A stretch of DNA of 33,144 nt from Deltaproteobacteria bacterium. Its GTDB lineage: Bacteria > Myxococcota_A > UBA9160 > UBA6930. Positions 25,633 through 33,144 of the stretch are shown here, one piece after another. Numbering within the stretch: the stretch's first letter is position 1; every line of letters starts with the position of its first letter. The notes below the pieces were generated by a model. That model ran no database searches. It worked only from the letters and a program-made list of their open reading frames with translations, and had not been told where the DNA came from. The DNA lies in assembly GCA_019312665.1 (NCBI GenBank), contig JAFDCZ010000018.1, forward strand, positions 1-33,144, in the 5' to 3' direction. Both the position numbers and the translations under genes were made by a program.

Positions 25633-26622
25633 TTGTCGAGCGCTAGTGAGAACCTGGAGCGTGTCGTGGCCCTGGCCGAGACGGCAATCGGCGAGGCGAG
25701 CAGCGTCCAGGCGCTCGCAGAGGTCCGAGCGGGCTTCCTCGGCAAGAAGGGCTCGGTCTCCGCAGTGCTGCGGACGATCGGCGGGCTCTCCGGTGAGGAA
25801 CGCGCCGCGGTAGGCCAGGCGGCGAACCAGGCCAAGGAGCGCATCGAAGCCTGGGCGGCGGCCCGTAAGCGGGCCCTCGAGAGCGCCGATCGGGATCGCG
25901 AGATCAGCGAGTACAAACTCGATGTCACGCTTCCCGGCCACGCGCCGCCGCGGGGGCATTTGCATCCCACCAGTCAGATCGAGCGCGAGATGTGCGCCTT
26001 CTTTGCCGAGCTCGGCTACGGCATCGAAGACGGGCCCGAGGTCGAGACCGATTGGAACAACTTCAGCGGCCTGAACTTCCCCGAAGACCATCCCGCCCGC
26101 GATCTGCAGGACACGTTCTTCGTGCCCGGCGGAAACGTGCTGCGAACCCATACCTCGAACGTCCAGATCCGGGCGATGACCGGCCGGAAGCCTCCCTTCC
26201 GCTTCATCTCTCCGGGGCGGGTCTACCGGCACGATCTCGACGGCACCCACTACCCGATGTTCCACCAGATCGAAGCCGTCTGCGTCGACGAGCATGTGAC
26301 CTTCGCCGACCTGAAGGGCACGCTGTTCGCCTTCGCCCGTCACTTGTTTGGCGAGAGCACAGAGATGCGCTTTCGCGCCCACTTCTTTCCGTTCACCGAG
26401 CCCTCGGCCGAGATCGACATCAGTTGGGGAGGACGTTGGCTCGAATGGGGCGGTTGCGGGATGATCCATCCCCAGGTCCTGCTCAACTGCGGCATCGACC
26501 CGGAGCGCTACCAGGGCTTCGCCTTCGGCATGGGCATCGACCGCACGGCGATGATCCGCTGGGACATCCCGAACATCCAGCTCTTCTTCGACGGTGATGT
26601 GCGCACCGCGGAGCAGTTCTAG
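25633..26622 (+). CDS. pheS: Phenylalanine-tRNA ligase alpha subunit
   Basis: This is the catalytic subunit of the alpha2-beta2 enzyme, with 329 residues from TTG 25633, which follows AGGG by 8 nt and lies 10 bp after rplT. Residues 1-90 form the tRNA-binding coiled coil with VRAGFLGKKGSVSAVLRTI. The class II core shows HLHPTSQIEREM (motif 1 area), PEDHPARDLQDTFF, GRVYRHDLDGTHYPMFHQIE (motif 2), FFPFTEPSAEIDI and GMGIDRTAMI (motif 3). The C-terminal stretch is somewhat divergent (NCGIDPERYQGFAFG, WDIPNIQLFFDGDVR), but all elements are in place. No Phe-rich leader peptide or attenuator was found before it. Confidence 0.95.
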   Translation: MSSASENLERVVALAETAIGEASSVQALAEVRAGFLGKKGSVSAVLRTIGGLSGEERAAVGQAANQAKERIEAWAAARKRALESADRDREISEYKLDVTLPGHAPPRGHLHPTSQIEREMCAFFAELGYGIEDGPEVETDWNNFSGLNFPEDHPARDLQDTFFVPGGNVLRTHTSNVQIRAMTGRKPPFRFISPGRVYRHDLDGTHYPMFHQIEAVCVDEHVTFADLKGTLFAFARHLFGESTEMRFRAHFFPFTEPSAEIDISWGGRWLEWGGCGMIHPQVLLNCGIDPERYQGFAFGMGIDRTAMIRWDIPNIQLFFDGDVRTAEQF

Positions 26623-26653
26623 TGCGGCTGCGCGAAGCCCAGGATCGGCTCTC

Positions 26654-29062
26654 ATGAAGGTCCCCCTCGGCTGGCTTGCCGAATGGATCCCGCTGCCCGA
26701 TCGCCAGACGCTCGAAGAACGCCTGACGGTAGGCGGGCTCGAGATCGAAGAGGTGATCGAGACGGGCCCCGACCTCTCGGCGATTCGCGTGGGGGAGGTG
26801 CTCGAGCGTCAGGCGCATCCGGATGCCGACCGGCTCTCGGTCTGCCGGGTCGACCTGGGCGACGGCGAGCCTCTCGAGATCGTGTGCGGCGCTCCCAATG
26901 TCGAGGCGGGCCAACGGGTGGCGGTGGCCACCCATGGCGTCGTGCTTCCCGGCGGCCTCAAGATCAAGCGCTCGAAGATTCGCGGCGTGAAATCCCACGG
27001 CATGATCTGCTCCGAGATCGAGCTTGGCCTGGGTGAGGGCAAAGACGGCATCCTGGTACTGGACCCAGAAGCTCCTGTCGGCGCACCGCTCAGCCAGGTC
27101 CTCCCCACCGGGGAGACCGTGCTGGATGTCGAGATCACCCCGAACCGCGGCGACTGGGTTTCGATGCTCGGCATGGCGCGCGAAGTTCAGACACATTTTG
27201 GCGGCGAGCTGACGCTTCCGCCTTGCGAGCCGGAAGAATCCGATTCCGACGCTGCCTCCGAGATCGCCATCCAGATCGACGATCGCGGCGGCTGCCATCG
27301 TTATGTGGGCCGAATTCTCCGGGGTGTGAAGATCGGGCCCTCTCCCGAGTGGTTGCAACAGCGTCTCGAAGCAGCCGGGCTGCGCTCCGTGAACAATGTC
27401 GTCGACGCGACGAACCTGGTGATGCTCGAATTCGGCCAGCCGTTGCATGCCTTCGATCTGGACAAGCTTCGCGGCGGCGTGGTGACGGTTCGAGCCGCCA
27501 AGGACGGAGAGAAGATCCTCAGCCTGGACGGTGAGGATCGGGAGCTTCGCCGGGAAGATCTGGTAATTGCCGACCAGCAGGGCGCCATTGCGATCGCTGG
27601 CGTGATGGGTGGCGCCGAGAGCGAGGTGGACGACACCTCGACGAACCTGCTGCTGGAGAGCGCACACTTCGAGCCTTCGCGCGTGCGACGCACGGCCAAG
27701 CGCCTGGCCTTGCGCAGCGATGCGTCCTACCGCTTCGAACGGGGCGTCGATCCAGCAGGCCAGGATCGTGCTGCGGACCGAGCGGCACGCTTGATTCAAG
27801 AACTCGCGGGCGGCCAGGTCTCTCGCGGACGAGCGGTCGCGACGGGTGAGCCCGCCCCGGGCACGGAGACGATCGATCTCGACCCGACGCGCGTGAACCG
27901 CTTGCTCGGCACGTCACTCAGCGCGGACGAAGTCGCCGCTCTCCTCGCCCGGGTGGACATCCCCTGCGACATCAACGGCGATCGGCTTCGCTGTCGCCCT
28001 CCGAGCTGGCGGAACGATCTGCACCTGCAAGTCGATCTGATCGAAGAGGTCGCCCGTGTATTCGGCTACGACTGCATCGAGCCGACCCTGCAGACGGCAC
28101 CGCTTCGCAGCATCGAGCTGGCTCCGCGGCGCCGCATTCGCGAGGACGTGCGCACTGCGCTCGCAGGCGCGGGCCTGACCGAAATCATGACCTTCTCCGG
28201 TTGCCCCCCGGAGGACGACGACGCTCTCCGCCTGGCGAGTGACGACTCGCGCCGAGAGCACGTAGCCTTGTTGAATCCGATCCAGGCCGGGGACTCGGTG
28301 CTGCGAACCCACCTCCTGCCCTCCGTTCTGCGGGCGGTGCGCGGCAATCGCGCCCGTCAGGTCGATCGGATTGCGGTCTTCGAGGTCAGCCGTGTGTTCC
28401 ACGGTGGAACCGATCGTCCCGACGCATGGCAGGAGCGTGAGCCGCTCCAGGCCGTCGCGGCCATTTCGGAGAGCGGTGCGGAGGATCTCTGGAGTTCCGC
28501 CAGCGTTCCGCCGTTCTTTCGGGCCAAGGGGTTCGGCGAACGAATGCTCGCCGATCTGGGCCGGACACCCGAGTTCCGGGCGGGCTCGGACGAGCCTTTT
28601 CTGCACCCGGGCGGTGCAGGCGAGTTCTTCGTACGGGGCCGACGTGTGGCCTGTGTAGGCGAGCTCCATCCAGAGACCGCTGCCCACTTCGAGATCGACG
28701 CACCGACGGCCGTCCTGGTAGTCGACCTTGATGCCTTGGACGGCCTGGGGGCCGAAACCCCACGCTACCAGGAGGTCTCACGGCATCCGAGGATACGGCG
28801 GGACCTGGCGCTGCTGGTGGACGCGGGAACCCCGGCAGGGGAGCTGCTTCAGGCGGTGCGCAAGAAGGCCGGCGCCTCGCTCCTCTCCGTGCACCTCTTC
28901 GATCGATACGAGGGCCGTGGTGTTCCCGAGGGCAAGCTCAGCCTGGCCTTTCGGATGATCTTTCAGCGGACCGACCGCACGCTGACCGATACGGAGGTGG
29001 CGGAAGCCACCGAAAAGGTCGTTCAGAATCTGGCCAAGCGCTTCGGGGCTGAGCTTCGGTAG
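26654..29062 (+). CDS. pheT: Phenylalanine-tRNA ligase beta subunit
   Basis: The 802-residue partner of PheS. Start ATG 26654 gives MKVPLGWLAEWIPLP, the normal beginning. Domains: the EMAP/tRNA-binding OB fold (about 39-150, HPDADRLSVCRVDLG and KIKRSKIRGVKSHGMICSE), the B3/B4 editing domain (about 215-385), the B5 domain (about 415-485, RPPSWRNDLHLQVDLIEEVA), the catalytic-like core, and the C-terminal ferredoxin-fold anticodon-binding domain (about 708-802, SRHPRIRRDLALLVD). It lies 31 bp after pheS. Length matches other bacterial PheT proteins. Confidence 0.96.
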   Translation: MKVPLGWLAEWIPLPDRQTLEERLTVGGLEIEEVIETGPDLSAIRVGEVLERQAHPDADRLSVCRVDLGDGEPLEIVCGAPNVEAGQRVAVATHGVVLPGGLKIKRSKIRGVKSHGMICSEIELGLGEGKDGILVLDPEAPVGAPLSQVLPTGETVLDVEITPNRGDWVSMLGMAREVQTHFGGELTLPPCEPEESDSDAASEIAIQIDDRGGCHRYVGRILRGVKIGPSPEWLQQRLEAAGLRSVNNVVDATNLVMLEFGQPLHAFDLDKLRGGVVTVRAAKDGEKILSLDGEDRELRREDLVIADQQGAIAIAGVMGGAESEVDDTSTNLLLESAHFEPSRVRRTAKRLALRSDASYRFERGVDPAGQDRAADRAARLIQELAGGQVSRGRAVATGEPAPGTETIDLDPTRVNRLLGTSLSADEVAALLARVDIPCDINGDRLRCRPPSWRNDLHLQVDLIEEVARVFGYDCIEPTLQTAPLRSIELAPRRRIREDVRTALAGAGLTEIMTFSGCPPEDDDALRLASDDSRREHVALLNPIQAGDSVLRTHLLPSVLRAVRGNRARQVDRIAVFEVSRVFHGGTDRPDAWQEREPLQAVAAISESGAEDLWSSASVPPFFRAKGFGERMLADLGRTPEFRAGSDEPFLHPGGAGEFFVRGRRVACVGELHPETAAHFEIDAPTAVLVVDLDALDGLGAETPRYQEVSRHPRIRRDLALLVDAGTPAGELLQAVRKKAGASLLSVHLFDRYEGRGVPEGKLSLAFRMIFQRTDRTLTDTEVAEATEKVVQNLAKRFGAELR

Positions 29063-29090
29063 GCTTGGTGGCACAGAAGGGGGAGAGGGC

Positions 29091-29405
29091 GTGACCAAGG
29101 CAGACATCGTCGAGCACATCTACGAGAGGGTGGGCTTCTCCAAGAAGGAGTCCGCTGAGCTGGTCGAGAAGGTCTTCGACATCATCAAGGAGACCCTCTC
29201 GGAGGGCGAGAAAGTCAAGATCTCCGGCTTCGGGAACTTCGTGGTGCGCCAGAAGAACGCCCGCAAGGGCCGGAACCCGCAGACGGGCGAGGAGATTCGT
29301 CTCGCAGCCCGTCGGGTGCTCACCTTCAAGCCGAGTCTCGTGCTAAAAACCATCCTGAACGAGGATGAAGCTCCGGCAGCTTCGGAGGCTGGCGGCGAGC
29401 GCTAG
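29091..29405 (+). CDS. ihfA: Integration host factor alpha subunit
   Basis: A 104-residue HU/IHF-family DNA-bending protein. The GTG start is preceded by GGGGGAGAGG. The fold is complete: MTKADIVEHIYERVGFSKKE, SGFGNFVVRQKNARKGRNPQTGEEI and RRVLTFKPSLVLK. Pro63 in RNPQTG is the intercalating proline that kinks DNA. Residues 91-104 are a short acidic/Ala tail. It follows pheT by 28 bp, the same order as in E. coli, and precedes a MerR-like gene. Confidence 0.93.
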   Translation: MTKADIVEHIYERVGFSKKESAELVEKVFDIIKETLSEGEKVKISGFGNFVVRQKNARKGRNPQTGEEIRLAARRVLTFKPSLVLKTILNEDEAPAASEAGGER

Positions 29406-29471
29406 CGCGCCCCGGCTTTTCGGGCCGTTGGAAGCGTTCGGATCGAATCGTTCGTTAGGGAAGGAGGCGCC

Positions 29472-29870
29472 ATGGCGGGGCGGAAGAAGGGCGGAACGGA
29501 TTCTGGTGACTCGGGGAAGGGCGACCCGACCGGGAAACTCTACTACCGGATCGGTGAGGTCAGTCGGATCACGGATGTGAAGCCCTATGTGCTTCGCTAC
29601 TGGGAATCCGAATTCCGCTGGATGGCGCCGGCGAAATCCCGCTCGAAGCAGCGGCTGTATCGCAAGCGCGATATCGAGATCATCCAGCTGATCAAGCGGC
29701 TGCTCTATGAAGAGCGCTTCACGATTGCCGGCGCGCGGAAGAAGCTGCGCGAGCTCGGTGTGGGCCGCGCCTTGGATGCGCCCCAGCTCGAGATGGCCTT
29801 GGAGAGCGACCCGCGGGCGCAGCTGAAGAGCATCCGAAACGAGCTGCAGGAGATTCGTGGCCTGCTCTAG
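29472..29870 (+). CDS. MerR-family DNA-binding protein
   Basis: A 132-residue regulator with a disordered Gly/Lys/Asp-rich N-terminus (1-22), then a winged-helix MerR domain (23-95): YYRIGEVSRITDVKPYVLRYWESEF, KQRLYRKRDIEIIQLIKRLLYEERFTIAGARKKL. A short dimerisation helix follows (about 105-132). The usual LxPxK wing text is replaced by RWMAPAKSRSKQRLY, so it is somewhat divergent. No cysteine or effector domain is present, so it is not a metal sensor. AGGAGG precedes the ATG. The gene lies 66 bp after ihfA, an order common in deltaproteobacteria-like genomes; its targets are unknown. Confidence 0.85.
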   Translation: MAGRKKGGTDSGDSGKGDPTGKLYYRIGEVSRITDVKPYVLRYWESEFRWMAPAKSRSKQRLYRKRDIEIIQLIKRLLYEERFTIAGARKKLRELGVGRALDAPQLEMALESDPRAQLKSIRNELQEIRGLL

Positions 29871-29891
29871 TGAGAGAGCCACCCGCTCGCC

Positions 29892-31727
29892 ATGAGCAGC
29901 GAAGCTTCCCAACCGATCGGCGCCGACCCGTTTGGCTCCACGACCGGAGCCCCGGCCTATATCGCACGCCCCGCTTGCGAGCGCGCACTGGACGAGCTGC
30001 TCGCCGCCGTGCGTCGCGATGCCCCCTGCATTGCACTGGTAGGCCCGAACGGGATCGGCAAGACCCACCTGGTGCGGGTGCTCGCCGAGCGGCTCACGGA
30101 CGAAGCCGAGCTTCTACTTCTGCCCTACGCCGCCCTCGAGTTCCCGGATCTCTGCCACTGGGCGCTGGGGCTGCTAGGCGAAGACCAGGGGCCGTTCTCA
30201 GATCCGGGTGGCGCGTTGCTCGAAGCGGCCGCTCGACGCGCGGCGAGTGGCCGGCGCTTGATCCTCGCTCTCGACGATGCCAGCGGACTGCCCATCGAGA
30301 CGGCCCGCGAACTCTCGGCCCTCGTGGGCCAGGCCTCGGGCGAGCTGCAGCTGTTGGTCATTCCTGTGGACGACCCGCGAGCCGGCCGGGTCCTCGCCGC
30401 ACTGGGCTCCGAGGTCGCGCTCGTGCGCTTCAACGCGCCCATGTCACCGGAAGAGAGCGCGGGGTACGTTCGCGAGCGCCTGCGCGTGAGCGGGGTCGGC
30501 CCTGCGATTCAGGATCGCTTCACCGAGCAAGTCCTCGCCTGGCTCCACCGGGAGTCCGGCGGCCTGCCGCGTGATCTCCACATCCTGGCCGTGCAATTCC
30601 TCCGCGATCGTCCCGAAGCCGACCGCGACCGTTTCTCGCGGCACGAGCAGTGGTTGGAAATCGACGCCACGGAGGACGAGCCAGAACCGGAACCGGCCGC
30701 CGAGGCCGAGTTGCTAGCCGCGGAGAAAGAAGAGCCCGCCACACCAACGAAGCCCGAACCGCCCGTGACGCTGCCGCCAGAGAGCGACACGCCCGCTTCT
30801 CAGCGCACACCCCTCCCGACACTCTCCGAGGATCGGGGCTGGCTTCGAAGCCATCTGCCGCTCGTTGCGGGCCTTGGCCTCGTAGCGCTGGGAGTCTTCT
30901 TCGCCGTGCGCGCGGATCCGCCTTCGGAAGCTCCAGCCGCCACGATCGCCGTTCCCGTCCCCCCGCAATCACCGGTTGAGGAGACCGCCGAAACCGCAGC
31001 CATCGAACCTTCGGAGCCAGTGGTCGCACTCGCCCCCAAGCCCGAGCAACCTGCCGAGCCCGCGCGGGATCCATCCCCCGAACCCCCGGTTGAGCAACCC
31101 TCAGACATCGCGGTCGAAGAACCCCCGAAACCCGCAGTCGAGGTGTTGGAGGTTGAGGAGACCGCACCTGCGCCGGTTCCAACGATCGAATCGGCCGGTG
31201 TCTCCGAGCCTGAAACATCTACAGCCGATCTGGAAACGCCACCCGCGGTGGTCGATCCGGAGCCAGCCGCTGTGATCGCCGAGGAAGAAAGCGCCGGTTC
31301 AGCCCCCATTACCCCCGAGCCTCTTCCTGAGCGCGCATCGGAGCCGAAGGAAATCGCCGCACCCGCCGAGCCCGAACCCCCGGCGCCCGAACCCGAAGAG
31401 CCCGCCACCGTGCCCGCGACCCGCACGGCTTCCACGCCCGCGTCGGCTTCGCCGCCCCCTGAGCGCCCGTCGCCGCCGATCACGCCGAAGCTGCTCCCGG
31501 TGGCCGCCACGGGCCCTCCCGTGAGCATCCGAGTGGACGCCACTCCGCAAGCGCGCGTCTTGATCAACGGCCGAGATCAGGGCCAGACACCGCTTACAGA
31601 CCTCAGCCTGCCCTCCGGCCGGCACCGCTTCGAGATCATCTTCCCGGGCGGCACCCACCTGCTGAGAGAAAAGCTGATCGACGCCCAGCACACGGAAATC
31701 AGCTTCACCCAGCTCCCGACGCCCTAG
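29892..31727 (+). CDS. Membrane-spanning ATPase with proline-rich linker and C-terminal PEGA domain
   Basis: It has 611 residues. The N-terminal cytoplasmic part is an ExeA/GspA-like or STAND-type P-loop ATPase: Walker A GPNGIGKT (51-58), Walker B LILALDD (123-129), sensor region LLVIPVDD (154-161) and a helical lid to about 255. An acidic/Pro stretch (256-318) is followed by a single membrane helix (321-339). About 195 residues then follow that are very rich in Pro, Glu and Ala (341-535) and probably span the cell wall. The end (about 540-605) is a PEGA-like domain: VSIRVDATPQARVLINGRD, GQTPLTDLSLPSGRH. GspA-type proteins use such a layout to couple ATP hydrolysis to peptidoglycan remodelling. 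No secretin or gsp genes are nearby. It begins 21 bp after the MerR-like gene. Confidence 0.8.
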   Translation: MSSEASQPIGADPFGSTTGAPAYIARPACERALDELLAAVRRDAPCIALVGPNGIGKTHLVRVLAERLTDEAELLLLPYAALEFPDLCHWALGLLGEDQGPFSDPGGALLEAAARRAASGRRLILALDDASGLPIETARELSALVGQASGELQLLVIPVDDPRAGRVLAALGSEVALVRFNAPMSPEESAGYVRERLRVSGVGPAIQDRFTEQVLAWLHRESGGLPRDLHILAVQFLRDRPEADRDRFSRHEQWLEIDATEDEPEPEPAAEAELLAAEKEEPATPTKPEPPVTLPPESDTPASQRTPLPTLSEDRGWLRSHLPLVAGLGLVALGVFFAVRADPPSEAPAATIAVPVPPQSPVEETAETAAIEPSEPVVALAPKPEQPAEPARDPSPEPPVEQPSDIAVEEPPKPAVEVLEVEETAPAPVPTIESAGVSEPETSTADLETPPAVVDPEPAAVIAEEESAGSAPITPEPLPERASEPKEIAAPAEPEPPAPEPEEPATVPATRTASTPASASPPPERPSPPITPKLLPVAATGPPVSIRVDATPQARVLINGRDQGQTPLTDLSLPSGRHRFEIIFPGGTHLLREKLIDAQHTEISFTQLPTP

Positions 31728-31749
31728 TCGGCCTCCATTCGACCCCCAG

Positions 31750-31778
31750 TCGACAGGAGCAGGGCAGCAGGCTAATCC
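31750..31778 (+). promoter_or_regulatory. Possible promoter of tRNA-Pro
   Basis: TCGACA (31750-31755), a 17-nt spacer and TAATCC (31773-31778) resemble a weak -35/-10 pair ending 9 bp before the tRNA. Confidence 0.3.
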
Positions 31779-31787
31779 TCCCCCCGT

Positions 31788-31864
31788 CGGGCCGTAGCGC
31801 AGCTTGGTAGCGCGCCTGAATGGGGTTCAGGAGGTCGGGAGTTCGAATCTCCCCGGCCCGACCA
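31788..31864 (+). tRNA. tRNA-Pro, anticodon GGG
   Basis: Acceptor CGGGCCG (31788-31794) pairs exactly with CGGCCCG (31854-31860), then discriminator A and encoded CCA. The D-stem is GCGC/GCGC. The anticodon stem CCTGA/TCAGG surrounds ATGGGGT, giving GGG. The T-arm GGGAG-TTCGAAT-CTCCC is perfect. Confidence 0.96.
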
Positions 31865-32326
31865 GTACCTGCGGCCGCACCCGCCCGGAAGGCTGCGCGA
31901 GTACTGCGCGAACGGCGCCGGAACCGTTCAGCGGAACCAGCGGCCGCCGCGAACTGGACATCTCGGGAAGGCTCTTCTCGGACTCACCTGCAAGGTATGC
32001 CGCGGCTCTGATTCGAATGGCTCCATCCTTGGATTTGTTCTTGAATCGCAGCTGGCCATCGGCTCCTCGGGTCGGCTCGCTCTTGGCCTAGGAGGCGTCC
32101 ACGATTCCCCGGGGTAGGCCACCTTGCTCGGTCCAAGTCCAATACCGCGGGGTCGCTGGGACCAGGAGATCCAGAATGGGGCAGCATGCCTCGATGTCGA
32201 TCGGATGACTGTGTCACTCCGTCTCTCCTCCGCGTTGAGAATCTTGAGAGCGAGGGCGCGCCCACCGAGGCAGCTACGAGCACGCCGTCGACCGCCGGAG
32301 TGATTCGAACCTGTCCGCAAATACAC
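31865..32326. other. Gene-poor region after tRNA-Pro
   Basis: About 460 bp. Several open frames exist on both strands, but none shows a recognisable motif, ribosome-binding site or protein-like composition. Base composition appears less GC-rich toward the right end. The position downstream of a tRNA 3' end is a common landing site for integrated elements, yet no integrase or repeated tRNA end was identified. Confidence 0.5.
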
Positions 32327-32355
32327 TTGACTGTGGTTTTCCCAACACGCATAGT
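32327..32355 (+). promoter_or_regulatory. Probable promoter of the beta-helix protein gene
   Basis: TTGACT (32327-32332), a 17-nt spacer and CATAGT (32350-32355) form a good housekeeping-type promoter about 90 bp before the gene start. Confidence 0.5.
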
Positions 32356-32443
32356 TACTTGGACGGTCGAACTACGCACAGAATGACAAGAAACGCGCGT
32401 GAGGTATTTCCTTGCGTGGGGAATTCTTGGAGGGGAAGCAGCC

Positions 32444-33144
32444 ATGGCACTACGTACCCGTCCCTATCTTGAGTTGGAGTTGAAGTGGCTCCTGAATCTC
32501 GCGGCTCTTGGCACTCTTGCCATCGGCCTCGCGATCGTTTGCCTACCCGCAGCCGCTGGCGCCTCTAACGGTCGCGGGCATGCCTATGGGCCCGGGCATG
32601 GGCACGGGCCCGGGCATGCGACCGTCCTCCACCCGGGAGATTCGATCCAGGAGGCGGTCGACGCTGCCTCACCTGGGGACAAGATCATCATCTTGCCGGG
32701 GGAGTATTATGGGCCCCCCAATTCCAGGCGGGCAGTACGCATCAAGCAGGATGGCATCAGCTTGATCGGCAAGCCTCGTCCGAACAAGAAGGTCATCCTC
32801 AGGCCCAACCCGGACGGATCCAACGAGGATGGGATCCTCGTCGAACCCGAAGGCGGGAGCGGATGCAATTGCGTCATCGAGGGCTCCCGTATTCAGGGGA
32901 TTACCGTCGAAGGATTTCCGGGGAACGGGATCAAGGTGGAGTTTGTCAACAACTTCGCGATCCTGGAAAACGAGTCCATCAACAACCTGGAGAATGGAAT
33001 CCAGCCGGAGCTTTCGGCGAATGGCCTGGTCAAGAACAACCTCTCCTCCGGTTCCCTCGACAGCGCGATGTGGCTCGAAGGCGTCACGAATGTCCGCGCC
33101 ATCGGCAACGTCCTCCATTCGAGCACGACCGGCCTCGAAGTCAC
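32444..33144 (+). CDS. Secreted right-handed parallel beta-helix protein (NosD/pectin-lyase fold), truncated by the window end
   Basis: The frame is open to the end of the window (233 codons). ATG 32444 has GGAGGGG about 8-9 nt upstream. Residues 1-40 form a signal peptide with a hydrophobic core (about 19-36) and cleavage near AAAGAS. A Gly/His-rich linker (43-59, GRGHAYGPGHGHGPGH) could bind metal. Then comes the classic beta-helix entry SIQEAVDAASPGDKIIILPGEYYG (67-90), followed by rungs with repeated N-G-I/V patterns and Asn ladders (NEDGILVE, GNGIKVE, ENGIQPE, ANGLVKNN). Such folds occur in polysaccharide lyases, NosD-like periplasmic proteins and adhesins. The substrate cannot be inferred from the visible part. 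Confidence 0.85.
   Translation, partial: MALRTRPYLELELKWLLNLAALGTLAIGLAIVCLPAAAGASNGRGHAYGPGHGHGPGHATVLHPGDSIQEAVDAASPGDKIIILPGEYYGPPNSRRAVRIKQDGISLIGKPRPNKKVILRPNPDGSNEDGILVEPEGGSGCNCVIEGSRIQGITVEGFPGNGIKVEFVNNFAILENESINNLENGIQPELSANGLVKNNLSSGSLDSAMWLEGVTNVRAIGNVLHSSTTGLEV
32588..32618 (+). repeat. 13-bp direct repeat encoding the Gly-Pro-Gly-His linker
   Basis: GGGCCCGGGCATG occurs at 32588-32600 and 32606-32618. The offset of 18 bp (six codons) keeps the frame, so the His/Gly linker arose by in-frame duplication. Confidence 0.75.

Noticed and set aside
25623-25640. Phe-rich leader peptide and attenuator before pheS, as in E. coli
   Set aside because: Only 10 bp separate rplT from pheS, so there is no room for one.
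32295-32320. GATTCGAACC on the + strand looks like the T-arm of a tRNA read on the - strand
   Set aside because: The flanking bases do not form a T-stem, and no acceptor, anticodon or D-arm could be drawn. At most it is a decayed tRNA end.
31984-32445. A 153-codon open frame on the - strand in the gap after tRNA-Pro
   Set aside because: It has no ribosome-binding site, its composition is basic and Pro/Ser-rich, it has no recognisable motif, and it overlaps the promoter of the beta-helix gene.

Overview
The window is high-GC, densely coded and almost entirely on the + strand. It looks like a chromosomal core segment of a Gram-negative bacterium of deltaproteobacterial or Myxococcota-like affiliation, though the phylum is inference. 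The main clues are an MglA-type GTPase, a DUF4388 (PatA-like) protein, an ATPase-membrane-PEGA protein, an IF3 gene with an AUC-type start and a long C-terminal tail (the arrangement known from Myxococcus), and the order ihfA followed by a short MerR-like regulator.

Region 1 (1-7310) carries the cobalamin-binding end of methylmalonyl-CoA mutase, with an in-frame TAG just upstream. It is followed by its chaperone GTPase MeaB, an MglA-like GTPase, bifunctional RibBA behind a probable promoter with a perfect palindrome over the -35, a MoxR ATPase plus CoxE-type VWA pair, and a membrane-anchored M19 dipeptidase ending at a hairpin terminator. Region 2 (7311-12912) holds a structured intergenic stretch, miaB (probably leaderless), and a tightly overlapping three-gene signalling cassette. 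The cassette encodes receiver-GAF-degenerate GGDEF, pseudo-receiver-DUF4388-pseudo-GTPase, and a small cyclic-nucleotide-binding-like protein. Most of the signature catalytic or ligand sites in these proteins look eroded; only the first receiver keeps its phospho-acceptor.

Region 3 (12913-14755) is the accessory part. A Doc toxin and AbrB-type antitoxin on the - strand lie between two diverged direct repeats exactly 900 bp apart. They are followed by a C-terminal remnant of an IS91-type transposase and a perfect 14-bp inverted repeat. Region 4 (14756-22134) is guaB, guaA, dnaE and a translationally coupled exported protein of unknown role.

Region 5 (22183-29870) is the conserved translation cluster tRNA-Val(GAC), thrS, infC, rpmI, rplT, pheS, pheT, ihfA and a MerR-like regulator, in the same order as in Escherichia coli. 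Region 6 (29892-33144) holds the ATPase-PEGA protein, tRNA-Pro(GGG), about 580 bp without a recognisable gene, and the start of a secreted parallel beta-helix protein that runs off the window.

The most unusual material is the pseudoenzyme-rich signalling cassette, followed by the repeat-flanked toxin-antitoxin module, the ATPase-PEGA protein, the infC start and the interrupted mutase. No CRISPR array, rRNA gene, phage gene or defence island was seen.
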